Assembly: GCA_030141605.1 (NCBI GenBank)
Contig: JAQGDQ010000175.1
Location: 374,001-438,000, forward strand
Origin: Tubiluchus corallicola
Taxonomy: Eukaryota > Priapulida > Priapulimorpha > Priapulimorphida > Tubiluchidae
Direction: 5' to 3'
Length of the DNA stretch: 64,000 nt
Below are positions 46,606 through 60,471 of this stretch, in pieces. The notes under the pieces are model-generated. The model was given only the letters and a program-made list of their open reading frames with translations. It had not been told where the DNA came from and did not search any database. Numbering within the stretch: the stretch's first letter is position 1; every line of letters starts with the position of its first letter. The position numbers were made by a program, and so were the translations under genes.

Positions 46606-49600
46606 TATAGATCTTTTTGACACAAAAACTATTATCCTGTAGGCTCTGCTAGTTAAGACGTAGCCCATGTAAGCTACAAACAGCCATCTCGAAACTTGCG
46701 GCCATATTGGGACGAATTTGAGTTGACTCCATAATCAAACTTAACTACCTCAATGAGCTCAAGCACTGTATAAAGTTTCATACTTCTAAATCGAAATGAG
46801 TATTTTCTCACAATCTTTATAGCCTAAATGCCATTCATTTTGGTCAAAAGGTAGCCATCACTAGGCCCTTTGCAGTGCTAAAATTTCGGCCTAGTTTTGA
46901 TATGTTATTCTCTTGACCAAATACTGTAAGAAAGCATCAAGTATTATATAATGCGTAGGTATATTGCTACACTCAGCTTAATGTCTGGAACAGGCAAATA
47001 CCTTAGGTATATAGCTTTTCATTAAACTGCGAATGAAGTTGGTCCTGTTTTGTCTTCTTCTACATCTACAAAACAAAATGCCTCTTACATGACATACAAA
47101 TAGGTAAAGGAGCGATTTGATTGAAGAAAGTTTTGCGGAAAGACATGTATTTTAAAAATGGACAAAATCCAGTTCTTTTACAAAGTTTCAAGTGCTTTAA
47201 GAGTAAACAAAATTGATAAAGCTCCAGGTCCATCACATGAATATATGAAAAGTGACTGATGCAATGAGCATGACAAAGACTGTGCAGATGATGGTCAATT
47301 ACACCAAGCATCAGACATTTTGTGCACCGTAAAATGAGATTTGCCTGAATTCACTGGAAAATAACAACTGGCTTTTCCAGGAACCATAGCATCTGGCATC
47401 ATGTTTACTCAAGCATGACATCTGGCTTTGTTTACTATCACTTGACAATTGACATTGTTTACTAAACATATCAATTTTTTGAGCCACATATCGAAGATTA
47501 TTGCCTATTTTTGGGCGTTCAGCAATTTTAGCTCGAAATTAGGTTTTCGTTGATCTAATTTGCTCTAAACAACCGAATAAACAAAAATGGCTGCTGATAC
47601 TGTAATTTGTGGCTCATAACAAACCTGTTTGCAATGTTTTATTTTTCTGCCATTTGTTATAGCAGATCTGTCTTCAAAAACTTTTCAATAGAAAAAAGTT
47701 TTCTGAAAGGGAGGTAAAGGAAGTAAAAGCTGCTTAGCTTAAGCTTGGTGCACATTTTGGGAAAGATGTGTGAAAGATGGCTCAAACGTAATTAGTCATG
47801 TTCTGAGCACAAGAATGGGTGATGTGAAAATAACAAGATGCCGAATTAATAACCAAAATACCAATCATTTTCTGACAAGAATGCAAATCAGGTTAGAATG
47901 TTTATCAACAGTCTACAAGTACACAGGTTTAACCTAATTTTATTCAAGAAATTGCAATACTGTGACTTTAAATAAAGTGTAGTACCACTTTCTATGAATT
48001 AAACAATTGCAAGCATGGAATATCACGCTTTGAAACTTTAGACATTTTTTTTGACATCAGCTCATTTTTGTGCTCAAACAGAAGTAAAATAAGAATGTGA
48101 AGCATTTTTCTGACTGCCTAAAATAAAAGTGAGTTCCTCGCTGGCTGCATCCATCGCTTTCGCAGAAACAAAGAATTGCTTCAATGGCATTTTATTCACA
48201 TTAGCGCACAGTTAATAACGTATTCACTTGCTTCACAAAATATTACACAAATGCGCTGAAAACACCGTGAAACGTGCGCACAAGCTCTATATCTATTTTT
48301 TATTTACCCGAATTTTACCACAGAAATAATATTGAAATCTCACGAAAATTCACATATTCCACATAACAAATTCAGAAAATATTAACACAACAAAAGCATA
48401 GTGAAATGCTAACGTTCAAAAAAATTTTCCAACAAAATCAACTCACAAGATATTTGCACAAAATGTGGTGAGAAACTCACAAAAATGTTGACATTTACAA
48501 AAATAATTTTGCAAAACCTGACTTCTGTATTACCTGTGCAGATTAAAAACGAAAAGAACAAGACGGTGTTTTATTCACAGCAATTTTTGCGCAGTGTTGA
48601 GTTTAGAGCAAGAGAAGCAAGCAGCGCTCCTTTTGCGGTTAAATACGTTTAAGAAACCACGCCCATCAGTCACTGCCTCTGAATACTCACGCCCACATGT
48701 GTTCATTGGTGCATCAACACCAGCAGTTGATTGGTCGTATCTTGGCGTAACGTAAGCTTACTGGTTCAGTTAATTTTACCTTAACTTAACAACATGACTG
48801 TAAACGTAGAAAAGCTTACTAAAAACACACACAAAAATGTAATTTTGGTTTTTGCGAAGAGATGGCAACACAGTGTCTTCTTACCTAGAGTCCCTGTATA
48901 TTTACTGCGTAGTGCTTAGCGAGGTGATCTTTAAATCAAAATGAATTTATTTTTTTGCAATAATTGCGATGATGGTGATGATTCATAAAAATATAATTAA
49001 ATTTTGTCACGTTAGTTTAAATTATTGTCTTTGCATGAATAAATGAATATTTTTCTTGAATTATGTTACTAAATTGAATTTTACCTTGACTTAAGGTTCT
49101 GTCTGTCACCGATTACGATCTGTATACACAGAAATGTTTACTAGAAATTCAATCAAATGTAATTTTGGTTTTTGCTAATAGAAAGCAGCACAATAGCCTG
49201 TCTAGTTAAAATCCCTATATTTACTACGTAGTGCTTTTGTAATATTATTATGATGCAGCTGCTGCTGCTGATGATGATGAACGATGATGTTAACACCCTA
49301 TTAATCTGTATAAAATACAAATAAATTTTCTCACGTTCGTTTATAATAATTTGTTTTATCTTGTTTCAATGAATAAATTGAAAGAATTTTAAATTTGCTT
49401 TCATGATGTTACTAAATAATTTCAAAATTGTATTGAGATATTCGTATAAAATAAAAGTAGATTTTGAGAAGGTGGATTTAAATACTTTTCTTGCTGAGCC
49501 ATGTTATTTTGGATTGCGAATGGCCGCTATTCAAAGTTCAAATCAATTTAAAATTTCAGTGAATATTTTATATAAAAAATATATAATTATATAGATTAAT

Positions 49601-49840
49601 ATCTTGCTTGCTGAGCCACGGGATCTTATTTTTTATTTTTTAAAAACCTCAAAAAGTTTCTGCAGTAAATCAATTACGGCATTCAAAATATTGTGGAAAA
49701 ACAAACAACAAAACTTACAAAACTCTATTTAAGATTGATAAGCTGGCTTCTTTTACACATTTCGTTTAACAAACTCGAATTTGCGTTTTGGTCACCAAAG
49801 TTTAAAAAGCGAAATCACCCTTAAGGTAAGCAATAAATTG

Positions 49841-49943
<103 letters not shown>

Positions 49944-50003
49944 CAACACAAACAACAAAAACGTTAAAAAGTAGTTTTTAGGCTCTTGAGTTTAAGTACG
50001 TAC

Positions 50004-50071
50004 CAGTTTTATCTGAAGGTCGTTCATTGCCTTGCCTTTGTCGGCAGCAATAAAATCATAAATCTTGTCAA
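50004..50071 (-). CDS. Repeated mini-exon, copy 1
   Basis: 68 bp on the minus strand between acceptor GATTTCAG and donor GTACGTAC. It enters in phase 1 and leaves in phase 0, encoding 22 residues, DKIYDFIAADKGKAMNDLQI and KL. The helix-like peptide matches no domain I recognise. Support is the conservation of frame and splice sites in copies at 53.6 and 60.3 kb. Confidence 0.5.
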
Positions 50072-53000
50072 CTGAAATCGGCGAAAGTTAATTCTATATT
50101 ATTTATGATGCGCCTCGAACATGCTCAGTGTTCTAATCTAAAATGATAAAAAAGGTTACTGGCCACAGTATCTTCTCAAGGTAAATGTTTTCAAAGCATT
50201 AAGCAGAGCATTATTCAAACATAACCTTGCTATGTTGTGACAGTATGGAAACAGCAATCTGGAAACTTGTGGCCATATTGGACGAATTTGAGTTGACTCC
50301 ATAATCAAAATTAATTGCGACAATGAGCTCTAGCACTGTATAAAGTTTCATACTTTTAAATCGAAATGAGTATTTTCTCACAATCTTGATAGCTTAAATG
50401 CCATTCATTTTGGTCAAAAAGTAGCCATCACTAGGCCCTTTGCAGTGCTCAAATTTCGGCCTAGTTTTGATATGTTATTCTCTGGACCAAATGCTGTAAG
50501 AAGGCATCAAGTATTATATAATGCGTAGGTATACTGCTACACTCTGCTTAATGTCTGGAACAGGCAAATGCCTTAGGTATATAGCTTTTCATTAAACTGT
50601 GAATGCAGTTGGTCCTGTTTTGTCTTCTTCTACATCTATAAAACAAAATGCCTCTTACATGACATACTAATAGGTAAAGGAGCGATTTGATTGAAGAAAG
50701 TTTTGCGGAAAGACATGTATTTTAAAAATGGACAAAATCCAGTTCTTTTACAAAGTTTCAAGTACTTTAAGAGTAAACAAAGTTGAAAAAGCTCCAGGTC
50801 CATCACATGAATATATGAAAAGTGACTGATGCAATGAGCATGACAAAGACTGTGCAGATGATGGTCAATTACACCAAGCATCAGACATTTTGTGCACCGT
50901 AAAATGAGATTTGCCTGAATTCACTGGAAAATAACAACTGGCTTTTCCAGGAACCATAGCATCTGGCATCATGTTTACTCAAGCATGACATCTGGCTTTA
51001 TGTTTACTATCACTTGACAATTGACATTGTTTACTAAACATATCAATTTTTGAGCCACATATCGAAGATTATTGCCTATTTTTGGGCGTTCAGCAATTTT
51101 AGCACGAAATTTGGTTTTCATTGTTCTAATTTGCTTTAAACAACTGAATAAACAAACATGGCTGCAGATACTGTAATTTGTGGCTCATAACAAACCTGTT
51201 TGCAATGTTTTATTTTTCTGCCATTTGTTATGGCAGATCTGTCTTCAAAAACTTTTCAATAGAAAAAAGTTTTCTGAAAGGGAGGTAAAGGAAGTAAAAG
51301 CTGCTTAGCTTAAGCTTGGTGCACATTTTGGGAAAGATGTGTGAAAGATGGCTCAAACGTAATTAGTCATGTTCTGAGCACAAGAATGGCTGATGTGAAA
51401 ATAACAAGATGCCGAATTAATAACCAAAATACCAATCATTTTCTGGCAAGAATGCAAATCAGGTTAGAATGTTTATCAACAGTCTACAAGTACACAGGTT
51501 TAACCTAATTTTATTCAAGAAATTGCATTACTGTGACTTTAAATAAAGTGTAGTACCACTTTCTATGAATTAAACAATTGCAAGCATGGAATATCACGCT
51601 TTGAAACTTTAGACATTTTTTTGACATCAGCTCATTTTTGTGCTCAAACAGAAGTAAAATAAGAAAGTGAAGCATTTTTCTGACTGCCTAAAATAAAAGT
51701 GAGTTCCTCGCTGGCTGCATCCATCGCTTTCGCAGAAACAAAGAATTGCTTCAATGGCATTTTATTCACATTAGCGCACAGTTAATAACGTATTCACTTG
51801 CTTCACAAAATATTACACAAATGCACTGAAAACACCGTGAAACGTGCGCACAAGCTCTATATCTATTTTTTATTTACCCGAATTTTACCACAGAAATAAT
51901 ATTGAAATCTCACGAAAATTCACATATTCCACATAAGAAATTCAGAAAATATTAACACAACAAAACATAGTGAAATGCTAACGTTCAAAAAAATTTTCCA
52001 ACAAAATCAACTCACGAGATATTTGCACAAAATGTGGTGAGAAACTCACAAAAATGTTGACATTTACAAAAATAATTTTGCAAAACCTGACTACTGTATT
52101 ATCTGTGCAGATTAAAAACCAAAAGAACAAGACGGTGTTTTATTCACAGCGATTTTTGCGCAGTGTTGAGTTTAGCGCAAGAGAAGCAAGCAGCGCTCCT
52201 TTTGCGGTTAAATACGTTTAAGAAACCACGCCCATAAGTCACTGCCTATGAATACTCACGCCCCATGTGTTCATTGGTGCATCAACACCAGCAGTTGATT
52301 GGTCGTATCTTGGCGTAACGTAAGCTTATTGGTTCAGTTAATTTTACCTTAACTTAACAACATGACTGTAAACGTAGAAAAGCTTACTAAAAATCACACA
52401 AAAATGTAATTTTGGTTTTTGCAAAGAGATGGCAGCACAGTGTCTTCTTACCTAGAGTCCCTGTATATTTATTGCGTAGTGCTTAGCGAGATGATCTTTA
52501 AATCAAAATGAATTTATTTTTTTGCAATAATTGCGATGATGGTGATGATTCATCAAAATATAATTAAATTTTGTCACGTTAGCTTAAATTATTGTCTTTG
52601 CATGAATAAATGAATATTTTTCTTGAATCATGTTACTAAATAATTTCAAAACTGAATTGAGATATTGCATTAGATTAATTTTACCTTGACTTAAGGTTCT
52701 GTCTGTCACCAATTACGATCTGTATACACAGAAATGTTTACTAGAAATTCAATCAAATGTAATTTTGGTTTTTGCTTATAGAAAGCAGCACAATAGCCTG
52801 TCTAGTTAAAATCCCTATATTTACTACGTAGTGCTTTTGTAATATTTTTATGCTGCAGCTGCTGCTGCTGATGATGATGAACGATGATGTTAACACCCTA
52901 TTAATCTGTATAAAATACAAATAAATTTTCTCACGTTCGTTTGTAATAATTTCTTTTATCTTGTTTCAATAAATAAATTAAAAGAATTTTAAATTTGCTT

Positions 53001-53455
53001 TCATTATGTTACTAAATAATTTCAAAATTGTATTGAGATATTCGTATAAAATAAAAGTAGATTTTGAGAAAGTGGATTTAAATACTTTTCTTGCTGAGCT
53101 ATGTTATTTTGGATTAACAAAAATAGAAAATAAAATGGCCGCTATTCAAAGTTCAAATCAATTTAAAATTTCAGTGAATATTTTATATAAAAAATATATA
53201 ATTAGATAGATTAATATCTTGCTTGCTGAGCCACGGGATCTTATTTTTTATTTTTTAAAAACCTCAAAAAGTGGCTGCAGTAAATCAATTACGGCATTTA
53301 AAATATTGTGGAAAAACAAACAACAATGCCTACAAAACTGTATTTAAGATTGATAAGCTGGCTTCGTTTACACATTTCTTTTAACAAACTCGAATTTGCG
53401 TTTTGGTCACCAAAGTTTAAAAAGCGAAATTACCCTTAAGGTAAGCGATAAATTG

Positions 53456-53489
<34 letters not shown>

Positions 53490-53579
53490 GAACAAGAACA
53501 ACAACAACAACAACAACAGCAACACAAACAACAAAAACGTTAAAAAGTAGTTTTTAGGCTCTTGAGTTTAAGTACGTAC

Positions 53580-53647
53580 CAGTTTTATCTGAAGGTCGTT
53601 CATTGCCTTGCCTTTGTCGGCAGCAATAAAATCATAAATCTTGTCAA
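53580..53647 (-). CDS. Repeated mini-exon, copy 2
   Basis: Identical 68 bp to copy 1, with the same acceptor and donor, in the second 3.5-kb unit. Confidence 0.5.
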
Positions 53648-53770
53648 CTGAAATCAGGCAAAAGTTGATTCAATATTATTTATGATGCGCCTCGAACATG
53701 CTCAGTGTTCTAATCTAAAATAGTAGAAAAGGTTACTGGCCAAAGTATCTTCTCAAGGTAAATGTTTTTC

Positions 53771-54299
53771 TGATATTTTTGTGTTGATTTATGTTACAGA
53801 GTTATGATAAATCAGCAGTATTATATGGTAGAATTCTTCTGAAAAAACTGAAACAAAGCAAGCTTATTTGTTTACTAAATAACGTGTTCATCCGTCATCT
53901 ATTTTCCTCTTCAATTCATTATTTTTTACCAAGATGTAGTATATCAGGCGCTGTTCCATTCATATTTAATAAGTGACCTTCATTCTGCATGCCGTGTTTC
54001 ACTAGTTTCAAATATCTTCACGTTCGTGAAAATGCAGGGACTGGAGTTTAAAATCTTTTAGCGGTTTTACTCTTTGACAAGTGCAAACAGCTATGCTGAA
54101 TTAAAGTTTTTCACATTGTGAGCTAAAGTTTCCCCCGAGGACATTTCTGCAATGCTGGTAACGCCTATAATGCACAAGAGAGATTAGTGTTACATGACAG
54201 AGTCTAGACGGAAGATTAATGATGGCATCGAATTCCATTACCTGGGTTTACTATAACTATTGGTGTAAACGTCTCAAAGAATGCCTTTACGTGAAAGTC
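53771..54299. other. Non-coding stretch
   Basis: No feature recognised. A 61-codon frame at 53,791-53,976 has no support. Confidence 0.45.
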
Positions 54300-54470
54300 T
54301 ATATAATGTGCGGGTATGCGTGAATGCATGCATGGTTTGAGTGTGTGTGTATGCGTGGTTTGAGAGTGTGTGTGTGTGTGTTTTTATGTGAGATGATGTG
54401 TGCGTGTATGCGTGTGTGGTGTGTGCACATTACATGCGGGTGTATGTGCATGTGTATCAAATAGTCAGCG
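54300..54470. repeat. GT-rich microsatellite
   Basis: Irregular (GT)n with GTGTGTATGCGTG interruptions. Confidence 0.85.
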
Positions 54471-54881
54471 TACAAGGATTCTACTTTTGGTTAGAGTATT
54501 TGAGCAATTTCCTACCTCACACTTTGCTTTATAAGCAATAAGTTAAAAATATTTATGCTACGCGCAGAACCAATGAAATAACTTATTTGTAAATTTAAAA
54601 GTTTCGCCATTCAGTGACCACTAAAATCCGTAGACAAAATTACTCACTAAGATCAAACTTAAATGTTTGACAAAATGAAAAATACTTTATAATCGTTTAA
54701 ATGCATAATTACTTGAAATACCACGAGTTTCAATTGATAATCAATCATAATTTTACATGGCGATTTAAAAGCAGTAGATAAATGAAATTAAACTTAAAAG
54801 CAAATTCTGCAATTTAATTACAATAAAAATGCGAATCATGTAAAACTATTAGGCTAGTAAACTAAGATAAGATTAACTAAG

Positions 54882-55022
54882 CTAATGTAATACTCCAAAT
54901 AGCAAAGTAGCAGCAAAATAAAAAAAAGCAAATGCCACTTTACAAAACGCTTCCAGAAATATAGATCTACTTTGAGCTGTTTTATTGGCCAGTAACCTTT
55001 CCAGCGCTTTGAATTGGAATTC
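54882..55022 (-). CDS. Weak candidate terminal exon
   Basis: An acceptor-like TTAACTTAAG opens 46 codons (EFQFKALERLLANKTAQSRS, then a hydrophobic stretch ending FGVLH) before TAG. The composition looks protein-like and the C-terminal half could be a membrane segment. No homology is recognised, and a frame of this length can occur by chance. Confidence 0.18.
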   Translation of the reverse strand, partial: EFQFKALERLLANKTAQSRSIFLEAFCKVAFAFFYFAATLLFGVLH

Positions 55023-55345
55023 CTTAAGTTAAGACAGCTGAATGGTCCTGCCTTATTTGAACGTGAATTAACATATTGCGTTTTTCATGCTAAGTTAGGG
55101 TACTTGTACGATTAAACATTTGAATATTAAAATGTTTCCAATTATTGTATGCAAAAAATTAATTTTCCGTTTGTAAATACCAGAATGTAACTTCCAATAA
55201 ACTGATGATCACAAAGTTAAATTATGATTTTTTTTATTTTTTATGATAATCCTAATTGTCTTCACAATGCACGTTAAGCCCCGCTAACATGTCCATTCTC
55301 ATTCTCATAAGAGTTAAGCAGATTTTGCTGTAACAAAACATTTAT

Positions 55346-55350
<5 letters not shown>

Positions 55351-55440
<90 letters not shown>
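55351..55440. repeat. (AAT)n microsatellite
   Basis: About 30 perfect AAT units. Confidence 0.97.
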
Positions 55441-55442
<2 letters not shown>

Positions 55443-55504
55443 TGTTTGAGTTTAAAGAAGATTTTGCAGTATATATTGCAAAATATTAAAAAATATTATT
55501 GACC

Positions 55505-56745
55505 TTGAGCTGTTATTTTTCGTCAAGAATCTCTTACATTTAAATTATGATTCTGAACACGAGCATCATCCATTATGTGATGTTTCTGAAGAGATTGCGG
55601 CAAAATATTTATGACTTTTTCAACAGAGAAAAGCCAATGAACAGACTTGAAGTAAAACTATAATGCTAATTTGAAAAGTAAAAGAATCAAAGCTTTTAGT
55701 ATTTTGCATTATTACTAAGTCTTTTTCCATTCCTCCCTGAAATATCGTTACCTCTTTTTTCTCTCTTCTCTTCTCTCAGCTAATTACCAACTTGTGACAA
55801 TTGTGAACTCAGTTGTTTAGGTTACAAACAATTTTTATATCAAGTTTGAAGGATTAAAGAGAAACATTTTTTTTATCATTTTTCTTTTTATAACACTTTT
55901 GTCTGAAATTTAATTTTACTACCTGTTGGAACAAATTTTAGGGTGATAAAACCGACATTAGCGTTAACCTGCACGCAGGTATTAATCTTCACTCCAGACA
56001 CTGTCATGTAGGATAAAAGTTACGCATGTATAGATTAGCCTCCAGCAAAACACTGACATTTCATTTATTGAGCTGTGGGAAGTCGGGAGCATTGAAATTT
56101 TATTCTCATTTCCACTCTAGCCACTGTCTTGTAACATTAGTCTACAATGAAACACAAATCTTTCAGAAATCTCAGACATGTCCTCCAGGTAAATGTCATA
56201 AACTTTAGCTCTGAACAAATGTTTAGTGTGTGAAATAAATCCATGAAAACATTTTAAAATCCAGTCACGATTCCACACTTGGATATATTTAACAAGTTTT
56301 TATTCTTTCCACTTAAACTGGCAACTATTACTAAAGCGCATTGCTGAAGGCATTCATGATGTATATTTTTGAATGAATGACAACAAAAATTTATGAAACA
56401 AAAAAGGAAGAAAACGAAAAGAAAAAGAAAAGAAAAGAAAAGAAAGAGAAAAAATGAATAAAGAAAGAAACAAAAGCCTGTATTTTAGCTGGAAAAAAGA
56501 AATTCTTACCTGTTTCTGAAATGTAGAAAAAGCCCTGAGCATTTTCAAGATTTTATCATTTTAATAGCTACTAGTTTTATGTGAAGGTGGTTCATTGCCT
56601 TGCCTTTGTCGGCAACAATAAAATGTGAAATCAGGGAAAGGCGGGTTCTTTGTTATTTATGATGCGTCTCATACGTGTTGAGTGTTGTAATCTGAAGTAG
56701 TAGAAAAGGTTACTGTCCAAATTAACATCTCAAGGTAAACCTCCT
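55505..56745. repeat. Older segmental duplication, copy 3 (partner 57,350-60,470)
   Basis: Diverged but collinear with 57,350-58,290 (for example ATCATCCATTAT, CTGCACGCAGG / CTGCACACAGG, CACTGTCATGTA) and then with 60,240-60,470. The partner has about 1.9 kb of extra sequence inside it. Both end in the mini-exon segment. Confidence 0.75.
56572..56628 (-). pseudogene. Repeated mini-exon, copy 3 (broken)
   Basis: The core encoding ADKGKAMN is present, but the first ~14 bases including the acceptor side are deleted and the donor-side codon is altered. Confidence 0.55.
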
Positions 56746-57060
56746 TCTGCTACTGCTTGTGTTGATTTATTACTGTTTTTTGAAAAACTGAAATGGCGAC
56801 GACTAAGACGACTACGATGACTACGACGATGATGATGGTGACGATGTTATTATTAATTATTCTGAATTTAAAACTAATGTCAGTGGAATTTATTTTTGAT
56901 TGGTTTTAAAATATTTAAATCCTTTTTATTCAAATTCTGAAAAAATTTGGTCTCACGGGATATGTTTAACACTTGTAAACATATTAACTTTACATGACAA
57001 TGTTTGATGATGGTACAAACTCCATCATCTCAGTTATAATTTACTTAACTGCTACCTCAA
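56746..57060. other. Spacer between duplicated segments
   Basis: Contains a short ACGACTA / GATGATG-rich stretch near 56,795-56,845; otherwise nothing recognised. Confidence 0.5.
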
Positions 57061-57066
57061 AATAAT

Positions 57067-57148
57067 TAGTCAGTCAGTCGGTCGGTCGGTCGGTCGGTCG
57101 GTCGGTCGGTCAGTCAGTCAGTCAGTCAGTCAGTCAGTCAGTCAGTCT
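57067..57148. repeat. Tetramer repeat (GTCG)n / (GTCA)n
   Basis: A block of GTCG tetramers lies between GTCA tetramers, so a point change has spread within the array. Confidence 0.95.
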
Positions 57149-57174
57149 GTGGGTCATACCATCACTCCACTCAG

Positions 57175-57239
57175 AGAGCGAGAGAGAGAAAAAGAGGGAG
57201 AGAGAGAAAGAGGAGAGAGAGAGAGAGAGGTGTAAGAGA

Positions 57240-57312
<73 letters not shown>
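57175..57312. repeat. (GA)n microsatellite
   Basis: Purine-only run, nearly pure GA from 57,240 to 57,311. It gives Ser/Leu frames that are artefacts. Confidence 0.97.
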
Positions 57313-57315
<3 letters not shown>

Positions 57316-58502
57316 GGGGTAAGTCAAACTGTCGTGATTTATCAATTTTAATTTGTGCTGTTGGTTTGTTCAAAAACCTCGTAGATTTAATTTATGATTC
57401 CGAGGACGTGAATCATCCATTATATGATGATACTGCTTAACGAGATTGCACCAATATATTTCGAAATGCCTTGAAGTAAAAACATGAAGTAAAATAGAAA
57501 AACTTTTACAATTTTGCTTTATTACTAACAATTTCGTGAAATTTTGTTCCCACTTTTTTCTGTCTCTTGTCTCCTCCTGTCATCTATAAACTCAACTCTT
57601 TGGGTGGCAAATAATTTGTTTTATCAATTTTGAATGATTCAAGAAAACCATTTTATTATTTTTCTTATCTTGACGCTTTTGTCTAAAATTTGTTGCTTAA
57701 TGTGTGTGTTTTGATTAAACTACAATTCATTGTGACTGGTCTTGGAAAGTCCCTAAAGTCTGTAAGCAAAAATTTGGTGCCATTAAACTTATTCTGAAAA
57801 CAGAAAAAAAATCATCGAGCCAATTATTTTTACAATTTTAGAAGTAGCAATAGCAAAATAATAGAAACAATAGAAACAAAAAAGCAAATATTTTGATAGT
57901 CTCAAAAAAACTGTCACTAATGTGTCTAAATGCAGCACCTTACTGGCTGCTGGTACAAAATTCAGAGAAACAGTTATTGACATTTGAGGTTCAACCTGCA
58001 CACAGGTATAAATCTTCAGTCTAGACATTGTCATGTACGACAAGCGTTATGCATTTAAACATTATCTTCCTGCAATTATTGAGCAGTGGGAACTCAAACG
58101 TTGGAATTTATTTTAATTTTCAGTCTAGACACTGTCATGTAACATTAGTCTACACACTACAATGAATCATAAGGATCTTTCAGAACATTCAGACATGACC
58201 TCAGGAAAAATATCATAATTTTAAGGTGTTTACTGTGTTAAGGAAATCCATTAAAAGATTTCAAAGTCCAGTCACAATTCATGCTGGGACACATTTCCCA
58301 AGCTTTTAATCTTTGCAATTTTATCAGTAAGTCTTACTGAGCTGAATGTTGAAGACGTTAAGTTGAGAATAAAAAACTGCATTGCTTTTCATTAATATGA
58401 TCGCGATATGCTGCACATTTCCAGCTTGAAATATGTTTGACACCTATTGTCAATCTGAAACTCTAGGTTAGCCAACCACGTGAAATTGAAAATTCGTATT
58501 TA

Positions 58503-58968
58503 TCATCAATGGTAAAAAGCATTCTAAATGACATAACAGACACTTGGGTAGAAAAAGCTCAATAAGCGAGTAACTCAATGCTTCGCATTCTGAACTAGTT
58601 TACTGCAAAACATGCGAGAGTCTGCAGATATAAATAAAAAAGCTGGAACAGGAAATTACATAGATGCAAAAGATGTCTAGAGAGGCACAAAGTTGTAGAA
58701 TAAAACGTAAAATTTACCCACATTACAAGTTCAATAACTTGATAATTATTGATATCAGTTGATAATTATTGATGTAAAAATGACGTGATAACAGCGGGCT
58801 GTATTTTAGTAATAAGTCAACCTGTAAAATTCATGAAAAGACAAGAATTTTTAAACCAAATTGATACCGCTGTACTATGTCTATGCTTCGTGCCACTAAT
58901 CCCGCTACTAAGTCTTAGCAATTACAAATGAAAGTGGTCCTTGGGAAGAAACAACAACAACAAAACAA

Positions 58969-58999
<31 letters not shown>

Positions 59000-59772
59000 C
59001 AACTCTATCAACAGTGTCAATGACAATGGCTATGATGAAGCTGGCTGCTGCAAAAAATTTGAGCGACTATGAAGAGGTCGAAACATAATTAGTCCAAAAG
59101 GCAAGCATGATAGTAAAGACGATGATAATGATGATACTTGATTGTGCCTCTTTATTTTTCTTACTCCTATACAACGTGTTGTTATGAGCGTCCTTGGTAT
59201 GTTACAGAGCAGTAACCTTTAGAAATAACTTACTCAAGTCACACATTCAGGTTTTACATCGCAAGAGATAAAGAAGTTTGCCTGAGGAAACTTTATTGTT
59301 TACTGAACCGACTGCCAGTAATAAATGCAATGAAATTTCTTTACAACCTCCAGGAATTTTTTTACCCTGCAGTAAAATATTAACTTGCCTAATAGCTTTC
59401 CTAGATTGAATGACAACAAGAAAAATGTCCCAAAGGAACAAACGAGTAGAATTGTGAAATACTTTTACTGAAAACCTATATTAATACTGGAGTTATTACT
59501 AAAATACAGTCGCTGTTATCATTAAATTTTCATCATTATATAGATATCAATCATTATCGAGTTATTGAAATTGTAATGTTTGTAAATTTTATGTTTTATT
59601 TTATTGCTTGCTGCCTCTATAGCAATCTTTCTGGCTTTTTAATTTAGATCTTCCGGGTCACGAATGTTTTGCAGTAAACTAGTTCAGAATGCGAAGCATT
59701 GAGTTTCTCGCATACTGAACTTTTTCTGACTGTTATGTCATTTAAATTGTCACTTTACCCATTGATAAAGAT
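58503..59772. repeat. Inverted repeat pair with ~115-bp arms
   Basis: 58,503-58,618 is the reverse complement of 59,662-59,772 with few changes (TTTTGCAGTAAACTAGTTCA in one, its complement in the other). It flanks about 1 kb that includes an AAC tract (58,949-58,999) and lies in the part absent from the partner duplication. It may therefore be an inserted foldback element. Confidence 0.65.
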
Positions 59773-59803
59773 TGTGTTTTTTATGAATTCATCAAAATAA
59801 TTT

Positions 59804-60062
59804 AGTCAGTCAGTCAGTCAGTCAGTCAGTCAGTCAGTCAGTCAGTCAGTCAGTCAGTCAGTCAGTCAGTCAGTCAGTCAGTCAGTCAGTCAGTCAGTCA
59901 GTCAGTCAGTCAGTCAGTCAGTCAGTCAGTCAGTCAGTCAGTCAGTCAGTCAGTCACTCAGTGAATTAGTCAGTCAGTAAGTCAGTCGGTCTGTCAGTCG
60001 GTTGGTCGGTCGGCCGATCAGTCAGTCAGTAAGTCAGTTAAGCAGTTAGTCAGTCAGTCAGT
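59804..60062. repeat. Tetramer repeat (AGTC)n
   Basis: About 36 nearly perfect units, then a degenerate tail with GTCGGTCGGTTGG variants. A purine-rich stretch (60,063-60,190) follows. Confidence 0.96.
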
Positions 60063-60302
60063 CACAAAAAAGAAAGGAGAGAAGAGAACGGAATGGAAGG
60101 GAAGAGAAGAGAAGAGAAGAGAGAAGAAAAGAGATGAGAAAAGAAATGAAATGGAAAGGGAAAAAAGGAATAAAGGAATAAAGGAAAAAACGAAAGACAG
60201 AAATTGTTTTATCTAAAATAAAGACTTTGTAAGCTGTATAATCTTTATGGAAATAAGAAAAAGCCCTGAGCGTTTTTAAGATTTTATCATTTTAATAGAT
60301 AC

Positions 60303-60370
60303 CAGTTTTATGTGAAGGTCGTTCATTGCCTTGCCTTTGTCGGCAACAATAAAATCATAAATCTTGTCAA
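60303..60370 (-). CDS. Repeated mini-exon, copy 4
   Basis: 68 bp, acceptor GATTTCAG, donor GTATCT. It encodes DKIYDFIVADKGKAMNDLHI and KL, two substitutions from copies 1 and 2. Other exons of the presumed gene were not identified. Confidence 0.5.
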
Positions 60371-60471
60371 CTGAAATCAGGGGAAAGTTGATTCTATATT
60401 ATTTATGATGCGCCTCGAACATGTTCAGTGTTCTAATCTAAAATGATAAAAAAAAGTTACTGGCCAAAGTT

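Noticed and set aside
57134-57373. Ser/Leu-rich minus-strand frames
   Set aside because: (GA)n microsatellite read in two frames.
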